In this document: piece after piece, positions 52,487-60,649 of the stretch
Position numbering within the stretch: position 1 is the first letter of the stretch
Layout: the number at the start of each line of letters is the position of its first letter
The notes under the pieces: model-generated
What the model was told of the DNA's origin: nothing
The model's database searches: none
What the model saw: the letters and a program-made list of their open reading frames with translations, nothing else
Source: Bacillota bacterium
GTDB lineage: Bacteria > Sysuimicrobiota > Sysuimicrobiia > Sysuimicrobiales > Segetimicrobiaceae
Direction: 5' to 3'
Length of the DNA: 64,000 nt
Assembly (NCBI GenBank): GCA_021324295.1
Contig: JAJPJJ010000031.1
Location: 1-64,000 of the forward strand
Translations under genes and position numbers: made by a program

Positions 52487-53521
52487 TCACCCGGCGGGCG
52501 CTTCCTGGGCCACGGGCGCGGGCAGCGCCGCCTCGCGCAGATACCGGGCCGCGTCCTCCGGCGGCACGGTGTTGATGTAGAAGCCGGACCCCCACTCGAA
52601 GCCCGCGACCTGGGACAGCCGGGGGATGACTTCGATGTGCCAGTGGTAGAAGTGCCCGGTCTTCCCCTCGTAGGGGGCCGTGTGGATGATGTAGTTGTAG
52701 GGCGGGTTGCCGAGGCAGGTGTGGAGCCGCCCCAGGACCTGGTGGAGGGCCCCGGCGAGCGGCAGCAGGTGGCCGTCACCGAGATCCCCGAAGCTCGCGA
52801 GGTGGCGCCGGGGGAGGATCCACAGCTCGAACGGGCACCAGGCCGCGTACGGGGCGAACGCGACGAAGTCCTCGTTCTGCCACACGAGCCGGGTCCGCTG
52901 TGCCTCCTCCTGGTGCAGGATGTCGCAGTAGATGCAGCGGCCCTCCCGGGCGAAGTACTGCTGCGCGCCCTCCAGTTCTTCCATCGCGCGCTTCGGGACG
53001 ATCGGCAGCGCGATGAGCTGCGAGTGCGGATGGGAGAGCGAGGCGCCGGCCGACCTGCCGTGGTTGCGGAAGAGCAGCAGGTACTTGAAGCGCTCGTCGC
53101 GGTCGAGGTCCCGGTACCGCTCCCGGTACATCCACAGGACCGAGGCGAGCTGCGCCGGCGGCATCACCGCCGGATGGTCCGTGTGCCGCGGGGTCTCGAT
53201 GATCACCTCGTGGGCGCCGACGCCCCCCATGCCCTCGAAGACGCCGTCCGCCGTCACGTCCGTCGATCCCTCGATGCGGAGGGCGGGGTACTTGTTCGCC
53301 ACGACCCGGACCTGCCAGCCGGGCTCATCCGGGTTCGTGCCGGGCCGGCGGATCGCCGCGATCTCCGGCGGGGTCCGCGCTTCCCGTCCCTCGCAGAACG
53401 GGCACGTCTCGGAGGCGTTGGCCTGCACCTCTCCCCGGGGGAAGTCCGTGGGCCGCGCCGCTCGCTCCGTCGCGATGATCACCCACCGGCGCGTCACTGG
53501 GTCCTTGCGTAGCTCGGGCAC
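52487..53521 (-). CDS. galT: Galactose-1-phosphate uridylyltransferase-type enzyme
   Basis: The 344-residue HIT-superfamily protein transfers nucleotidyl groups between hexose-1-phosphates. It shows zinc cysteines CPFCEG (about 41-46), the active-site HPH histidines in SLSHPHSQLIAL, CIYCDIL, and the C-terminal HFYHWHIEVIPRL zinc/histidine region. Start is GTG 53521 with GGAGGCAGG upstream. It lies 76 nt after glgA on the same strand. This pairing may indicate a role in nucleotide-sugar supply for glucan synthesis, with ADP- or UDP-glucose, rather than only galactose use; that is inference. DppA follows after about 107 nt. Confidence 0.92.
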   Translation of the reverse strand: MPELRKDPVTRRWVIIATERAARPTDFPRGEVQANASETCPFCEGREARTPPEIAAIRRPGTNPDEPGWQVRVVANKYPALRIEGSTDVTADGVFEGMGGVGAHEVIIETPRHTDHPAVMPPAQLASVLWMYRERYRDLDRDERFKYLLLFRNHGRSAGASLSHPHSQLIALPIVPKRAMEELEGAQQYFAREGRCIYCDILHQEEAQRTRLVWQNEDFVAFAPYAAWCPFELWILPRRHLASFGDLGDGHLLPLAGALHQVLGRLHTCLGNPPYNYIIHTAPYEGKTGHFYHWHIEVIPRLSQVAGFEWGSGFYINTVPPEDAARYLREAALPAPVAQEAPAG

Positions 53522-53597
53522 GAACCTGCCTCCACGCGGCGCCCGACGTCGATCGCGTCTACGAGCGCACCGCGTCTGTTGTGTTCAACGCTGCGTG

Positions 53598-55082
53598 CTA
53601 GCCCCGCGTTCCCACCCGGGCGCGCGCGGCCAAACGGTACGCGTCCAGATAGCGGCGCGCCGAGCGGCCCCACGAGAAATCCTGGCGCATCCCCGTCTGC
53701 TGAAGTTGCCTCCACGCGCGCGGGTCCCGAAACATCGCGATCGCTCGCCGCACCGCGTCGAGGCACGCGTCGGGCGAGTACTGCTCGAACACGAAGCCGT
53801 TGGCGTCGCCGCGCGCGAGCGCCTCCGGGGTGGCGTCCACGATCGTGTCGGCCAGCCCCCCGGTCCGGCGCACGACGGGAACCGTGCCGTACCGGAGGCT
53901 GTAGAGCTGGTTGAGGCCGGAGGGCTCATACCGGGAGGGCATGAGGAAGATGTCCGCCCCGGCCTCGATACGGTGGGCGAGCGCGTCGTCGAACCCCAGG
54001 GTGACCGCCACGTGCTGCGGGAAGCGGCGGTGCAGGCGCTCGAACAACGCGTGGTACCGCGGCTCGCCCGTCCCGAGCAGCACGAACTGGGCGCCCGCGG
54101 CGAGGATCGCGTCCAGGATCGCGGCGACGAGATCGAGGCCCTTCTGGTCCACCAGCCGCGTGATCATGCCGATGAGCGGCGCGGCGCCGTCCTCGGCGAG
54201 CCCCTGCGTGCGCTGCAGGTCGGCCTTGCAGGTCCGCTTGCCGGACAGATCGTCGGCCGTGTACCGGGCGGCGATGTGGCGGTCGACCGCGGGGTCCCAC
54301 GCCGAGTAGTCCACGCCGTTCAGGATCCCGAGGAGGTCGCCGGCGCGCTCCCGCAGCACGCCCTCGAGGCCGCACCCGAACTCCGGGGTCTGGATCTCCC
54401 GCGCGTACTGCTCGCTCACCGTGCTAAGGAGATCCGCGAAGACGAGCCCGCCCTTGAGAAGGTTGACCCGACCGTAGAACTCGAGCCCGCGCGGTGTGAA
54501 GAGGTCCCAGCCCAGCCCGGTGACCGGGAACTGCTCGGCGGGGAACAGCCCCTGGTACGCGAGGTTGTGCACGGTGAGCAGCGTGGCCGTGTTGGCGAGG
54601 AGGTCCTCCCGCGGCTCGACCCGCAGCCAGACCGGGAGGAGTGCGGTCTGCCAGTCCTGACAGTGCAGCACATGCGGCGGCCAGCGAAGATGGCGGAGGA
54701 GAGCGAGGACGCCCCGGCAGAACACGGTGAACCGCTCGAGGTTGTCCGGGTAGTCGGATCCACCCTCGCCGTACAGGCCGGGCCGGTCGAAGAACCGATC
54801 GCACGCGACGAGGTAGACCGGCACCTGGCTTGCGGGAAGGCGGCTCTCGAGGAACTGGACCGGGACGGCCCCGAAGGCGGTCGGCACCTCGGCGCCACCC
54901 ACCGGCCGGAACCCATACCGCTCCCGCTCGATGGCGCGGTAGCCGGGGAGCACCACTCGGACGTCGCAGCCGGCCTCCGCGAGCGGCCTGGGCAGGGCCC
55001 CCGCCACATCGGCCAGCCCGCCGGTCTTGGCGAACGGCACCGCCTCCGGCGTGCAGATGCAGACGCGCACCGCGTCGCTCAT
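53598..55082 (-). CDS. glgA: Glycogen synthase (GT5)
   Basis: The 494-residue enzyme extends alpha-1,4-glucan from ADP-glucose. It has the ADP-glucose-binding KTGGLAD motif (residues 19-25), HVLHCQDWQTALLP, TVHNLAYQGLFP, GILNGVDYSAWDP, ITRLVDQKGLDL and the C-terminal PSRYEPSGLNQLYSLRYG with TGGLADTI. Length and order are normal for bacterial GlgA. It offers a second route to glucan besides GlgE at 13449. ATG 55082 lies about 65 nt from the next upstream gene's stop on the same strand; galT follows. Confidence 0.96.
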   Translation of the reverse strand: MSDAVRVCICTPEAVPFAKTGGLADVAGALPRPLAEAGCDVRVVLPGYRAIERERYGFRPVGGAEVPTAFGAVPVQFLESRLPASQVPVYLVACDRFFDRPGLYGEGGSDYPDNLERFTVFCRGVLALLRHLRWPPHVLHCQDWQTALLPVWLRVEPREDLLANTATLLTVHNLAYQGLFPAEQFPVTGLGWDLFTPRGLEFYGRVNLLKGGLVFADLLSTVSEQYAREIQTPEFGCGLEGVLRERAGDLLGILNGVDYSAWDPAVDRHIAARYTADDLSGKRTCKADLQRTQGLAEDGAAPLIGMITRLVDQKGLDLVAAILDAILAAGAQFVLLGTGEPRYHALFERLHRRFPQHVAVTLGFDDALAHRIEAGADIFLMPSRYEPSGLNQLYSLRYGTVPVVRRTGGLADTIVDATPEALARGDANGFVFEQYSPDACLDAVRRAIAMFRDPRAWRQLQQTGMRQDFSWGRSARRYLDAYRLAARARVGTRG

Positions 55083-55148
55083 GGCCGGATCATGGGGCTG
55101 GCGCGGGCCCCCGCAGGACGCCGGTTCTACGGCGACATGCGGCCCGGC

Positions 55149-55604
55149 TCATCGCCTGACCGTCAGGGTGCCGGTGGCGCGCCCCTCGGCGCCCGGTCGC
55201 GCCGCGCTGAGCGTGTACGTCCCGGGCCTCGTGAACGTCACGTCGAGCTGCGCCCGCGCGCCGGGCGGGAGATCAGGGGTCTGCGCCGCGCTGTGTGCGC
55301 CGCGCACGCTGAACCGCAGCGTGGTCGGGCCCGTGTTGCGCACGGCAAATCGGGCGGGGCCGGGCCGCAGGACGACGACCGCGGGGTCGAGCGTCGTATC
55401 GGTGAGGATCACGGGGATGACCTGCGGCTGGCCCGCCGTCACGAGCTGCCGGAGGAGCCCCCGCGACTCCCCCACGCCGAGGCCCACGGCGACCGCGAGC
55501 ATGGCGGCGACCCCGAGGCGCGCGCCCCAGACCGCCGCCTGCGCCCGCCGCCGCGGCCGGCGGGCGCGGACCCGGAGCGCAGTGGAGGGGGTGTACGGGT
55601 CCAC
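55149..55604 (-). CDS. Membrane-anchored cupredoxin-like protein
   Basis: From GTG 55604 the product is 151 residues: a basic N-terminus (RARRPRRRAQAA), one transmembrane helix (LGVAAMLAVAVGLGVG, about 28-43), and an extracytoplasmic beta domain of about 95 residues. That domain (VIPVILTDTTLDPAVVVLRP, ARFAVRNTGPTTLRFSV, PPGARAQLDVTFTRPGTYTL) follows the cupredoxin pattern. The usual copper ligands (Cys and Met in the C-terminal loop) are absent, so it is likely a structural or non-copper relative. The start is uncertain, as the frame is open further upstream without a good ribosome-binding site. It sits 66 nt before glgA and is divergent from the liv operon. The 202-bp gap 55605-55806 shows nothing convincing. 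Confidence 0.65.
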   Translation of the reverse strand: MDPYTPSTALRVRARRPRRRAQAAVWGARLGVAAMLAVAVGLGVGESRGLLRQLVTAGQPQVIPVILTDTTLDPAVVVLRPGPARFAVRNTGPTTLRFSVRGAHSAAQTPDLPPGARAQLDVTFTRPGTYTLSAARPGAEGRATGTLTVRR

Positions 55605-55806
55605 GAGCGCACGATGTTCGCCGCCCGCGCGGGATGGTCCTGCCCGCCCGGCAGGAGGTGGCCGGGAGGGTCCGGAAGATACGGCGCGGGCGGATGCCCC
55701 GCCGGCCCGCGTCGTCACGGAACGCCGGCGCGCACCGGTCCGTACAACGGGAGAGGGCGCGGCCGGGGGAGGTGCGCCCGCCGCACACACACGAGGGGGG
55801 ATGGGC

Positions 55807-57042
55807 ATGCAGCGGTGGCTCCTGCGAGGCGCGGCGCTTGCGATTCCCGCGCTGTTGCTCACGCTCGCGACGGCCGGGCAGCCGGCCACGATGCCGGAGA
55901 TCAAGATCGGCACGGTGCTGCCGCTGACCGGCGCCTTCGGCGCGTCGGGCAACTACTTCAAGCAGGGCTACACGATGGCGATCGACGACGTGAACAAGGC
56001 CGGGGGGCTTGCCGTCGGCGGGCAGAAGTACCAGGTCAGCCTCACGGTGCTGGACGACGGCAGCGACGGGACGCGGTCCCGCAGCCTCGTGGAGAAGCTC
56101 GTCACCGACCAGCACGTCAACTTCCTGCTGGGCGGTTACGATACGTCGCTCGTCGAGGCGCAGGAGGTCGTGCCGGATCAGTACAAGATCCCGTACGTCG
56201 AGGGCGGCGGGGCGGCCTCGGAGATCTTCAAGCGCGGCTACAAGTACGTCTTCGGCACGCTCGCGACCGTCTACGACATGGGAAAGATCACGATGGATTT
56301 CATCGCCTACGAGATCTCCCAGGGCAAGCTGCCGAAGCCGGTCTCGCTCGCGGTCGTGTGGGAGAACACCGACCACGGCAAGGACTACATCAACGCGGTC
56401 CTCGACCAGGCCAAGGCTCACCCGGATCTCTTCAAGGTCGTGCTCAACCAGTCGTTTCAGCTCAACGGGAGCGACTTCTCCCCGCTCCTCCAGCAGGTGA
56501 AGGCTTCGAACGCGACCGTGTTCCTCTCGGACGCCCACCTGCCGGACTTCATCACGATGCATCGTCAGTATCTCCAGGCCGGGATGCACCACGAGCTGGT
56601 GTCCTACGGGGCGCGCGGCCCGGACCAGAAGGGGCGGCAGGCCCTCGGCCCGGGCGCCGACTACCTCATCGCCGCGCTGTGGTGGACGCCGGCGCTGAAG
56701 GATCCGGCCTCGCAGCTGTTCACGGACCGGTACACGAAGGAGTACCACGCCGTGCCGGACTGGTTCCAGGCGCTGTCGTACGACACGGCGCGCGTGCTGC
56801 TGCAGGCGATCCGGAACGCGGGCACCCTGCAGGGGCCGGCGGTGCGGGACGCCCTGGCGCGCGGTGTGTTCCGTAACGCGCTGGTCCCGGGCGGCGTGAT
56901 CCGCTTCGGCCCGAACGGCCAGATCGCGGGATCGCCGTACGTCATGGTGCAGAATATGCCGGGCAACACGGTGCGGATCGTCTGGCCGCGCAAGCTCCCG
57001 GAGACGCGCGACGCGATCCTGCCGATGCCACGCATGCAGTAG
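55807..57042 (+). CDS. livK: Branched-chain amino acid-type ABC substrate-binding protein
   Basis: The 411-residue protein has a signal peptide (LLRGAALAIPALLLTLATAG) and a Leu/Ile/Val-binding type fold: IKIGTVLPLTGAFGASGNYF, AIDDVNKAGGL, LTVLDDGSDGTRS, VNFLLGGYDTSLVEAQ, and a late QALSYDTARVLLQAI. The family binds branched amino acids, but also amides, urea or aromatic acids. I use ATG 55807; ATG 55801 is in the same frame but touches the GAGGGGGG site. The livH gene starts on the last base of its stop codon. With livH, livM, livG and livF following, the importer is complete. Confidence 0.93.
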   Translation: MQRWLLRGAALAIPALLLTLATAGQPATMPEIKIGTVLPLTGAFGASGNYFKQGYTMAIDDVNKAGGLAVGGQKYQVSLTVLDDGSDGTRSRSLVEKLVTDQHVNFLLGGYDTSLVEAQEVVPDQYKIPYVEGGGAASEIFKRGYKYVFGTLATVYDMGKITMDFIAYEISQGKLPKPVSLAVVWENTDHGKDYINAVLDQAKAHPDLFKVVLNQSFQLNGSDFSPLLQQVKASNATVFLSDAHLPDFITMHRQYLQAGMHHELVSYGARGPDQKGRQALGPGADYLIAALWWTPALKDPASQLFTDRYTKEYHAVPDWFQALSYDTARVLLQAIRNAGTLQGPAVRDALARGVFRNALVPGGVIRFGPNGQIAGSPYVMVQNMPGNTVRIVWPRKLPETRDAILPMPRMQ

Positions 57043-57926
57043 TGCTGACGGCGCCAAACCTCATCTCGGTCGGCATCGCGGCGCTGCTGACGGCGGGGCT
57101 GTACGCGGTGATGTCGTACGGCCTCGCCATCATTTACGGCGTCATGAAGGTGATCAACCTCAGCCACGCCGGGTTCCTGATGCTGGGGGCGTTCATGACG
57201 CTGGTGTACTTCCAGCGGTGGCACCTCGACCCGCTCCTCGGCGCCCTCCTGAACCTCCCGGTGTTCTTTGCCGCGGGGTGGGTGCTCTACGCCGTGCTGG
57301 TCCGTCGCGTCATGACCTCGCTCCCGATCGCCTCGCTGCTGCTGTTGTTTGCGCTCTGGCTCGTCCTCCAGAACGTCGCGCTGGCGATCTGGGGCAGCGA
57401 GGATCAGTCGATCATCACCGCGTACACCTACAAGGCGCTGCCCGTGCTGGGCTTCCGCATCCCGCTCACCCGGCTGCTCGTGTTCGGGGTGGCGCTCGCA
57501 ACCCTCGGCGTGCTCCACTTCGTCCTGGGCCACACGTACGTGGGCAAGGCGCTGCGGGCGACCGTGCAGGACCCGCAGGCCGGGGTGCTGGTCGGGATCG
57601 ATACGGAGCGCATCAGCGCCGTGGCCTTCGGGCTGGGCACCGCGTTTGCCGCGTTCGCCGGGAGCTTGCTCACGCTGCTGTTCAGCTTCACCCCGGACTT
57701 CGGCGGGCCGTTCCAGCTGAAGAGCTTCACGATCATCGTGCTGGGCGGGCTGGAGAACTTCGCCGGGGTGACCGTAGGGGCGGCGATCCTGTCGTTCGTG
57801 GAGTCGTACGCGGTGCTGTTCATGAAGGCGAGCCTGCAGAACGTCATCGCCTACGCGCTGCTCGTCGTGGCGCTGATCGTGATGCCGGGCGGGGTCGCGC
57901 AGCTCTGGACTCGCAGCCGGTCGTGA
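57042..57926 (+). CDS. livH: Branched-chain amino acid-type ABC permease LivH
   Basis: The 294-residue inner-membrane protein has LivH motifs: LYAVMSYGLAIIYGVMKVINL near the N-terminus, NLSHAGFLMLGAF, LRATVQDPQAGVLVGIDTERI (the ATPase-contact loop) and FTIIVLGGLENFAGVTVGA. It has about eight hydrophobic segments. The start is GTG 57042, overlapping the livK stop by one base. It forms the channel with LivM. Confidence 0.94.
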   Translation: MLTAPNLISVGIAALLTAGLYAVMSYGLAIIYGVMKVINLSHAGFLMLGAFMTLVYFQRWHLDPLLGALLNLPVFFAAGWVLYAVLVRRVMTSLPIASLLLLFALWLVLQNVALAIWGSEDQSIITAYTYKALPVLGFRIPLTRLLVFGVALATLGVLHFVLGHTYVGKALRATVQDPQAGVLVGIDTERISAVAFGLGTAFAAFAGSLLTLLFSFTPDFGGPFQLKSFTIIVLGGLENFAGVTVGAAILSFVESYAVLFMKASLQNVIAYALLVVALIVMPGGVAQLWTRSRS

Positions 57927-58966
57927 GGGCCCTCTCCGCGCGGCTGCCCTGGGCCCGCGGGGCTCCGTGGGCGCCGCGCGCGTCGGCCCTGGCCGCCCTC
58001 GCGCTCGGGATCCTGCTGGCGCTCGTGCCCGCGGTCGCCCCGCGCGACATCACGCTCCTCAACCTGGGGTTCTTCACGTTCCTCTACGTCGCGCAGGGGC
58101 TCGCCTGGAACGTGCTCGGCGGATACGCCGGGTACGTGTCGTTCGGGTACGCGGCGTTCTTCGGATTGGGCGCGTACACGACCGCGCTGCTCTGGTTGGC
58201 CGGCTGGCCGCCGCTGGCGACCTATCCTGTCGCCGGTATCGTCGCGGCGGCGTTCTCCCTGATCGTGGGCGTGCCCACGCTGCGGCTCGTGGGCCCGTAT
58301 TTTTCGATCGCGACGATCGGCGTCGGGGAGGCGATGCGGGTCCTCATGCTCAACCTCGACCGGATCACCGGCGGGGCCTCCGGGCTCAACCTCCCGACCG
58401 CCGTGCCCTCCAAGACGTGGTTCTACACGACCTCCCTCCTCTTCGCCGCGGTGGCGTTCGCGGTGGCCGCCTGGGTGCGCGGCTCTCGGGTCGGGCTCGG
58501 GCTCATGGCGCTGCGGATGGACCTCGAGGCGGCGGAGAGCCTCGGGGTGCGGACGGCCCTGTTCAAGAACGTCGCGCACAGCCTGGGCGCGTTCCTCGTC
58601 GGCGCGTGCGGGGGCCTGTACGCCACGTTCCTCCAGTACGTGCACCCCGACACGGTGTTCAGCTTCACCGAGAGCATCAGCCTGGTGCTGATCGCGCTCA
58701 TCGGCGGCCTCGGCACCGTGTGGGGCCCGGTGCTCGGCGCGGTCGTGTTCTACGCGGTGCAGGACTACCTGCAGACCAGCTACCCGACGTTCCACCTGCT
58801 GGTGTACGGCGTGCTCCTGATCCTCATCCTCCTGTTCGAGCCGAAGGGGCTGGCCGGCCTGGCCGAGCGGGCATGGCGCCGGATGCGCGGCGCGCCCGCT
58901 CGTCTCGCGCCCGCGGGGCCGAGCGGGGCCGAGCCGGCCGCGCCCGGGCGGGGCGGGGCGGGATGA
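57923..58966 (+). CDS. livM: Branched-chain amino acid-type ABC permease LivM
   Basis: The 347-residue protein has LivM motifs: YVAQGLAWNVLGGYAGYVSFG, AAFFGLGAYTTALL, GPYFSIATIGVGEAMR, the ATPase-contact loop MALRMDLEAAESLGVRTALFK, and ALIGGLGTVWGPVLGA. The start is GTG 57923 overlapping the livH stop by 4 nt (GTGA). A charged C-terminal tail of about 35 residues (from ERAWRRMRG) overlaps livG by 4 nt at its end. Start and stop overlaps indicate coupled translation with both neighbours. Confidence 0.94.
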   Translation: MRALSARLPWARGAPWAPRASALAALALGILLALVPAVAPRDITLLNLGFFTFLYVAQGLAWNVLGGYAGYVSFGYAAFFGLGAYTTALLWLAGWPPLATYPVAGIVAAAFSLIVGVPTLRLVGPYFSIATIGVGEAMRVLMLNLDRITGGASGLNLPTAVPSKTWFYTTSLLFAAVAFAVAAWVRGSRVGLGLMALRMDLEAAESLGVRTALFKNVAHSLGAFLVGACGGLYATFLQYVHPDTVFSFTESISLVLIALIGGLGTVWGPVLGAVVFYAVQDYLQTSYPTFHLLVYGVLLILILLFEPKGLAGLAERAWRRMRGAPARLAPAGPSGAEPAAPGRGGAG

Positions 58967-59700
58967 CCGCCGCGCTCGCGCTCGAGCACGTGACGAAGCG
59001 CTTCGGCGGCCTGCTCGCCGTGTCCGATGTGTCGATCGAGGTCGCCCCGGGGCAGATCACCGGCCTCATCGGCCCGAACGGCGCCGGCAAGACGACCCTG
59101 TTCCGCGTCATCAGCGGCGGCCTCCGCCCCTCCGCCGGGCGCGTGTTCTTCGAGGGACGGGAGATCACGGGGTGGAGCCCCCACGCGGTGTGCCGCCTCG
59201 GCGTGTGCGCGACGCACCAGATCGTGCGCCCGTTTCCGGACCTTACGGTGCTCGAGAACGTCCTGGTCGCCGCCGCGTTCGGGAGCGGCGGCCGGCTCGC
59301 CCCCCGCTCCCCCCGCGCGGAGGCCGAGGAGGTGCTGGAGTTTACGGGGCTCGCCTCTCGGGGCGACGCGCCGGCCGCGGCCCTCACGCTCGCCCAGCGC
59401 AAGCGCCTCGAGATCGCCCGCGCGCTCGCGACCCGGCCGTCGGTGCTCCTCCTCGACGAGGCGCTGGCCGGGCTGACGCCGACCGAATCGCAGCAGGCGG
59501 TCGCGCTGATCCGCCGGATCCGCGACCGCGGCGTGACGATCGTGATGATCGAGCACGTGATGCGGGCCGTGATGGACCTGTCCGACCGGGTGCTGGTCCT
59601 CAACTACGGCCGGCTGATCGCCGATGGGCCGCCTCGCGCGGTGACGAGCGACCCGCAGGTGATCGAAGCGTACCTCGGCCGGGCGCTGGAGGAGGCCTGA
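58963..59700 (+). CDS. livG: Branched-chain amino acid-type ABC ATPase LivG
   Basis: The 245-residue ATPase has Walker A GLIGPNGAGKTTLF, the long LivG insert between Q-loop and signature (THQIVRPFPDLTVLENVLVA), Walker B VLLLDEALAGLTP and H-loop VMIEHVMRAVMDLSDRV. The signature region is LTLAQRKRLEIARAL, so LSxGQ is altered to LTLAQ; LivG proteins often have such a variant. The second residue after Walker B is Ala (DEALAG), as is common in the family. The ATG overlaps the livM stop by 4 nt. Confidence 0.94.
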   Translation: MTAALALEHVTKRFGGLLAVSDVSIEVAPGQITGLIGPNGAGKTTLFRVISGGLRPSAGRVFFEGREITGWSPHAVCRLGVCATHQIVRPFPDLTVLENVLVAAAFGSGGRLAPRSPRAEAEEVLEFTGLASRGDAPAAALTLAQRKRLEIARALATRPSVLLLDEALAGLTPTESQQAVALIRRIRDRGVTIVMIEHVMRAVMDLSDRVLVLNYGRLIADGPPRAVTSDPQVIEAYLGRALEEA

Positions 59701-59714
59701 GGGCCTGGGAGCGC

Positions 59715-60431
59715 GTGGTGGCCCCCCTGCTCGAGGTCGAGAAGATCGCGGCGGCGTACGGCGAGGTCCGCGCGCTGTGGGACGTCTCGTTCTCCGTGCA
59801 GACGGGCGAGATCGTGACGCTGCTCGGCGCGAACGGCGCGGGCAAGACCACGACGATGCGGGTCATCTCCGGCCTGCTGCGCCCGCTCGGCGGCGAGGTC
59901 CGGCTCGGCGGCCGGCCGATCCACCGCCTCCCCGCCCCCCGCATCGTGGCATCGGGCATCGTCCAGATCCCCGAGGGGCGGCGCCTGTGGCCGCGGATGA
60001 GCGTGCTCGAAAACCTGGAGCTGGGCGCGTATCTCCCGGAGAGCCGTGCGCGCCGCGCGCAGACCCTCGATTGGGTGTTCTCGCTGTTCCCGCGGCTCGC
60101 CGAGCGCCGCGCCCAGCTCGCGGGGACCCTCTCCGGCGGGGAGCAGCAGATGCTGGCGATCGGCCGGGGGCTAATGAGTCGGCCGCGCCTCCTGATGCTC
60201 GACGAGCCGTCGCTCGGGCTGGCCCCGATCCTGGTGCGCGAGGTCTTCGAGATCGTCCGGAAGATCAACGCCGAGGGCGTGACCGTGCTGCTCGTCGAGC
60301 AGAACGTGCGCCAGGCGCTCGAGCTCGCGACGCGCGGGTACGTACTGGAGACCGGCCGGATCACCCGGTCCGGCACCGCCGCCGAGCTGCTCCAGGACCC
60401 CGAGATCAAGCGGGCGTACCTCGGGATGTAG
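59715..60431 (+). CDS. livF: Branched-chain amino acid-type ABC ATPase LivF
   Basis: The 238-residue ATPase has Walker A LLGANGAGKTTTM, the LivF motif GIVQIPEGRRLWPRMSVLENL, signature TLSGGEQQMLAIGRGLM, Walker B LLMLDEPSLGLAP and H-loop VLLVEQNVRQALEL. The start is GTG 59715 (or GTG 59718), 14 nt after livG, with GGGAG upstream. It completes the five-gene importer, and the following 218-bp gap has repeats and a hairpin that may end transcription. Confidence 0.95.
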   Translation: MVAPLLEVEKIAAAYGEVRALWDVSFSVQTGEIVTLLGANGAGKTTTMRVISGLLRPLGGEVRLGGRPIHRLPAPRIVASGIVQIPEGRRLWPRMSVLENLELGAYLPESRARRAQTLDWVFSLFPRLAERRAQLAGTLSGGEQQMLAIGRGLMSRPRLLMLDEPSLGLAPILVREVFEIVRKINAEGVTVLLVEQNVRQALELATRGYVLETGRITRSGTAAELLQDPEIKRAYLGM

Positions 60432-60504
60432 TGCCGCGGGGCAGAAGGTCCGTGGCGGGGACGGTAGGGCGGGGGCGCCGGCCTGGGCGCCCTTAGGTCT
60501 CGGT

Positions 60505-60601
60505 CTCGACCATACAGAATCAGAGGAAGGCCTCGACCCTCGGCCCCGCGGTGGCCTCGCTCGACCATCGGAGTCGTTGTGGAAGGTCTCGACCCCTCCG
60601 G
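60505..60601. repeat. Imperfect tandem repeat downstream of livF
   Basis: Unit A (60505-60543) and unit B (60560-60601) both start CTCGACCAT and end GGAAGG(C/T)CTCGACC with C and G residues after it; the middle differs. The period is 55 bp. Short palindromes of the form GGTC-TC-GACC occur in both. It lies in the 218-bp gap between livF and the convergent glycerate kinase gene. No function is assigned. Confidence 0.45.
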
Positions 60602-60606
60602 TCGAC

Positions 60607-60627
60607 CCCGTGCCTCGAAGGCACGGG
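60607..60627. terminator. Hairpin between convergent livF and glycerate kinase genes
   Basis: CCCGTGCC and GGCACGGG form a perfect 8-bp stem around TCGAA. The position between two convergent genes suits a bidirectional terminator, although neither side has a T-run. Confidence 0.55.
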
Positions 60628-60649
60628 AAGGCAGGCCCCGCACCCCCTC

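Noticed and set aside
52487-55082. glgA-galT as part of a complete galactose (Leloir) operon
   Set aside because: No galK or galE is nearby; the neighbours are a glycogen synthase and a peptide-type importer, so only the individual enzyme calls are made.
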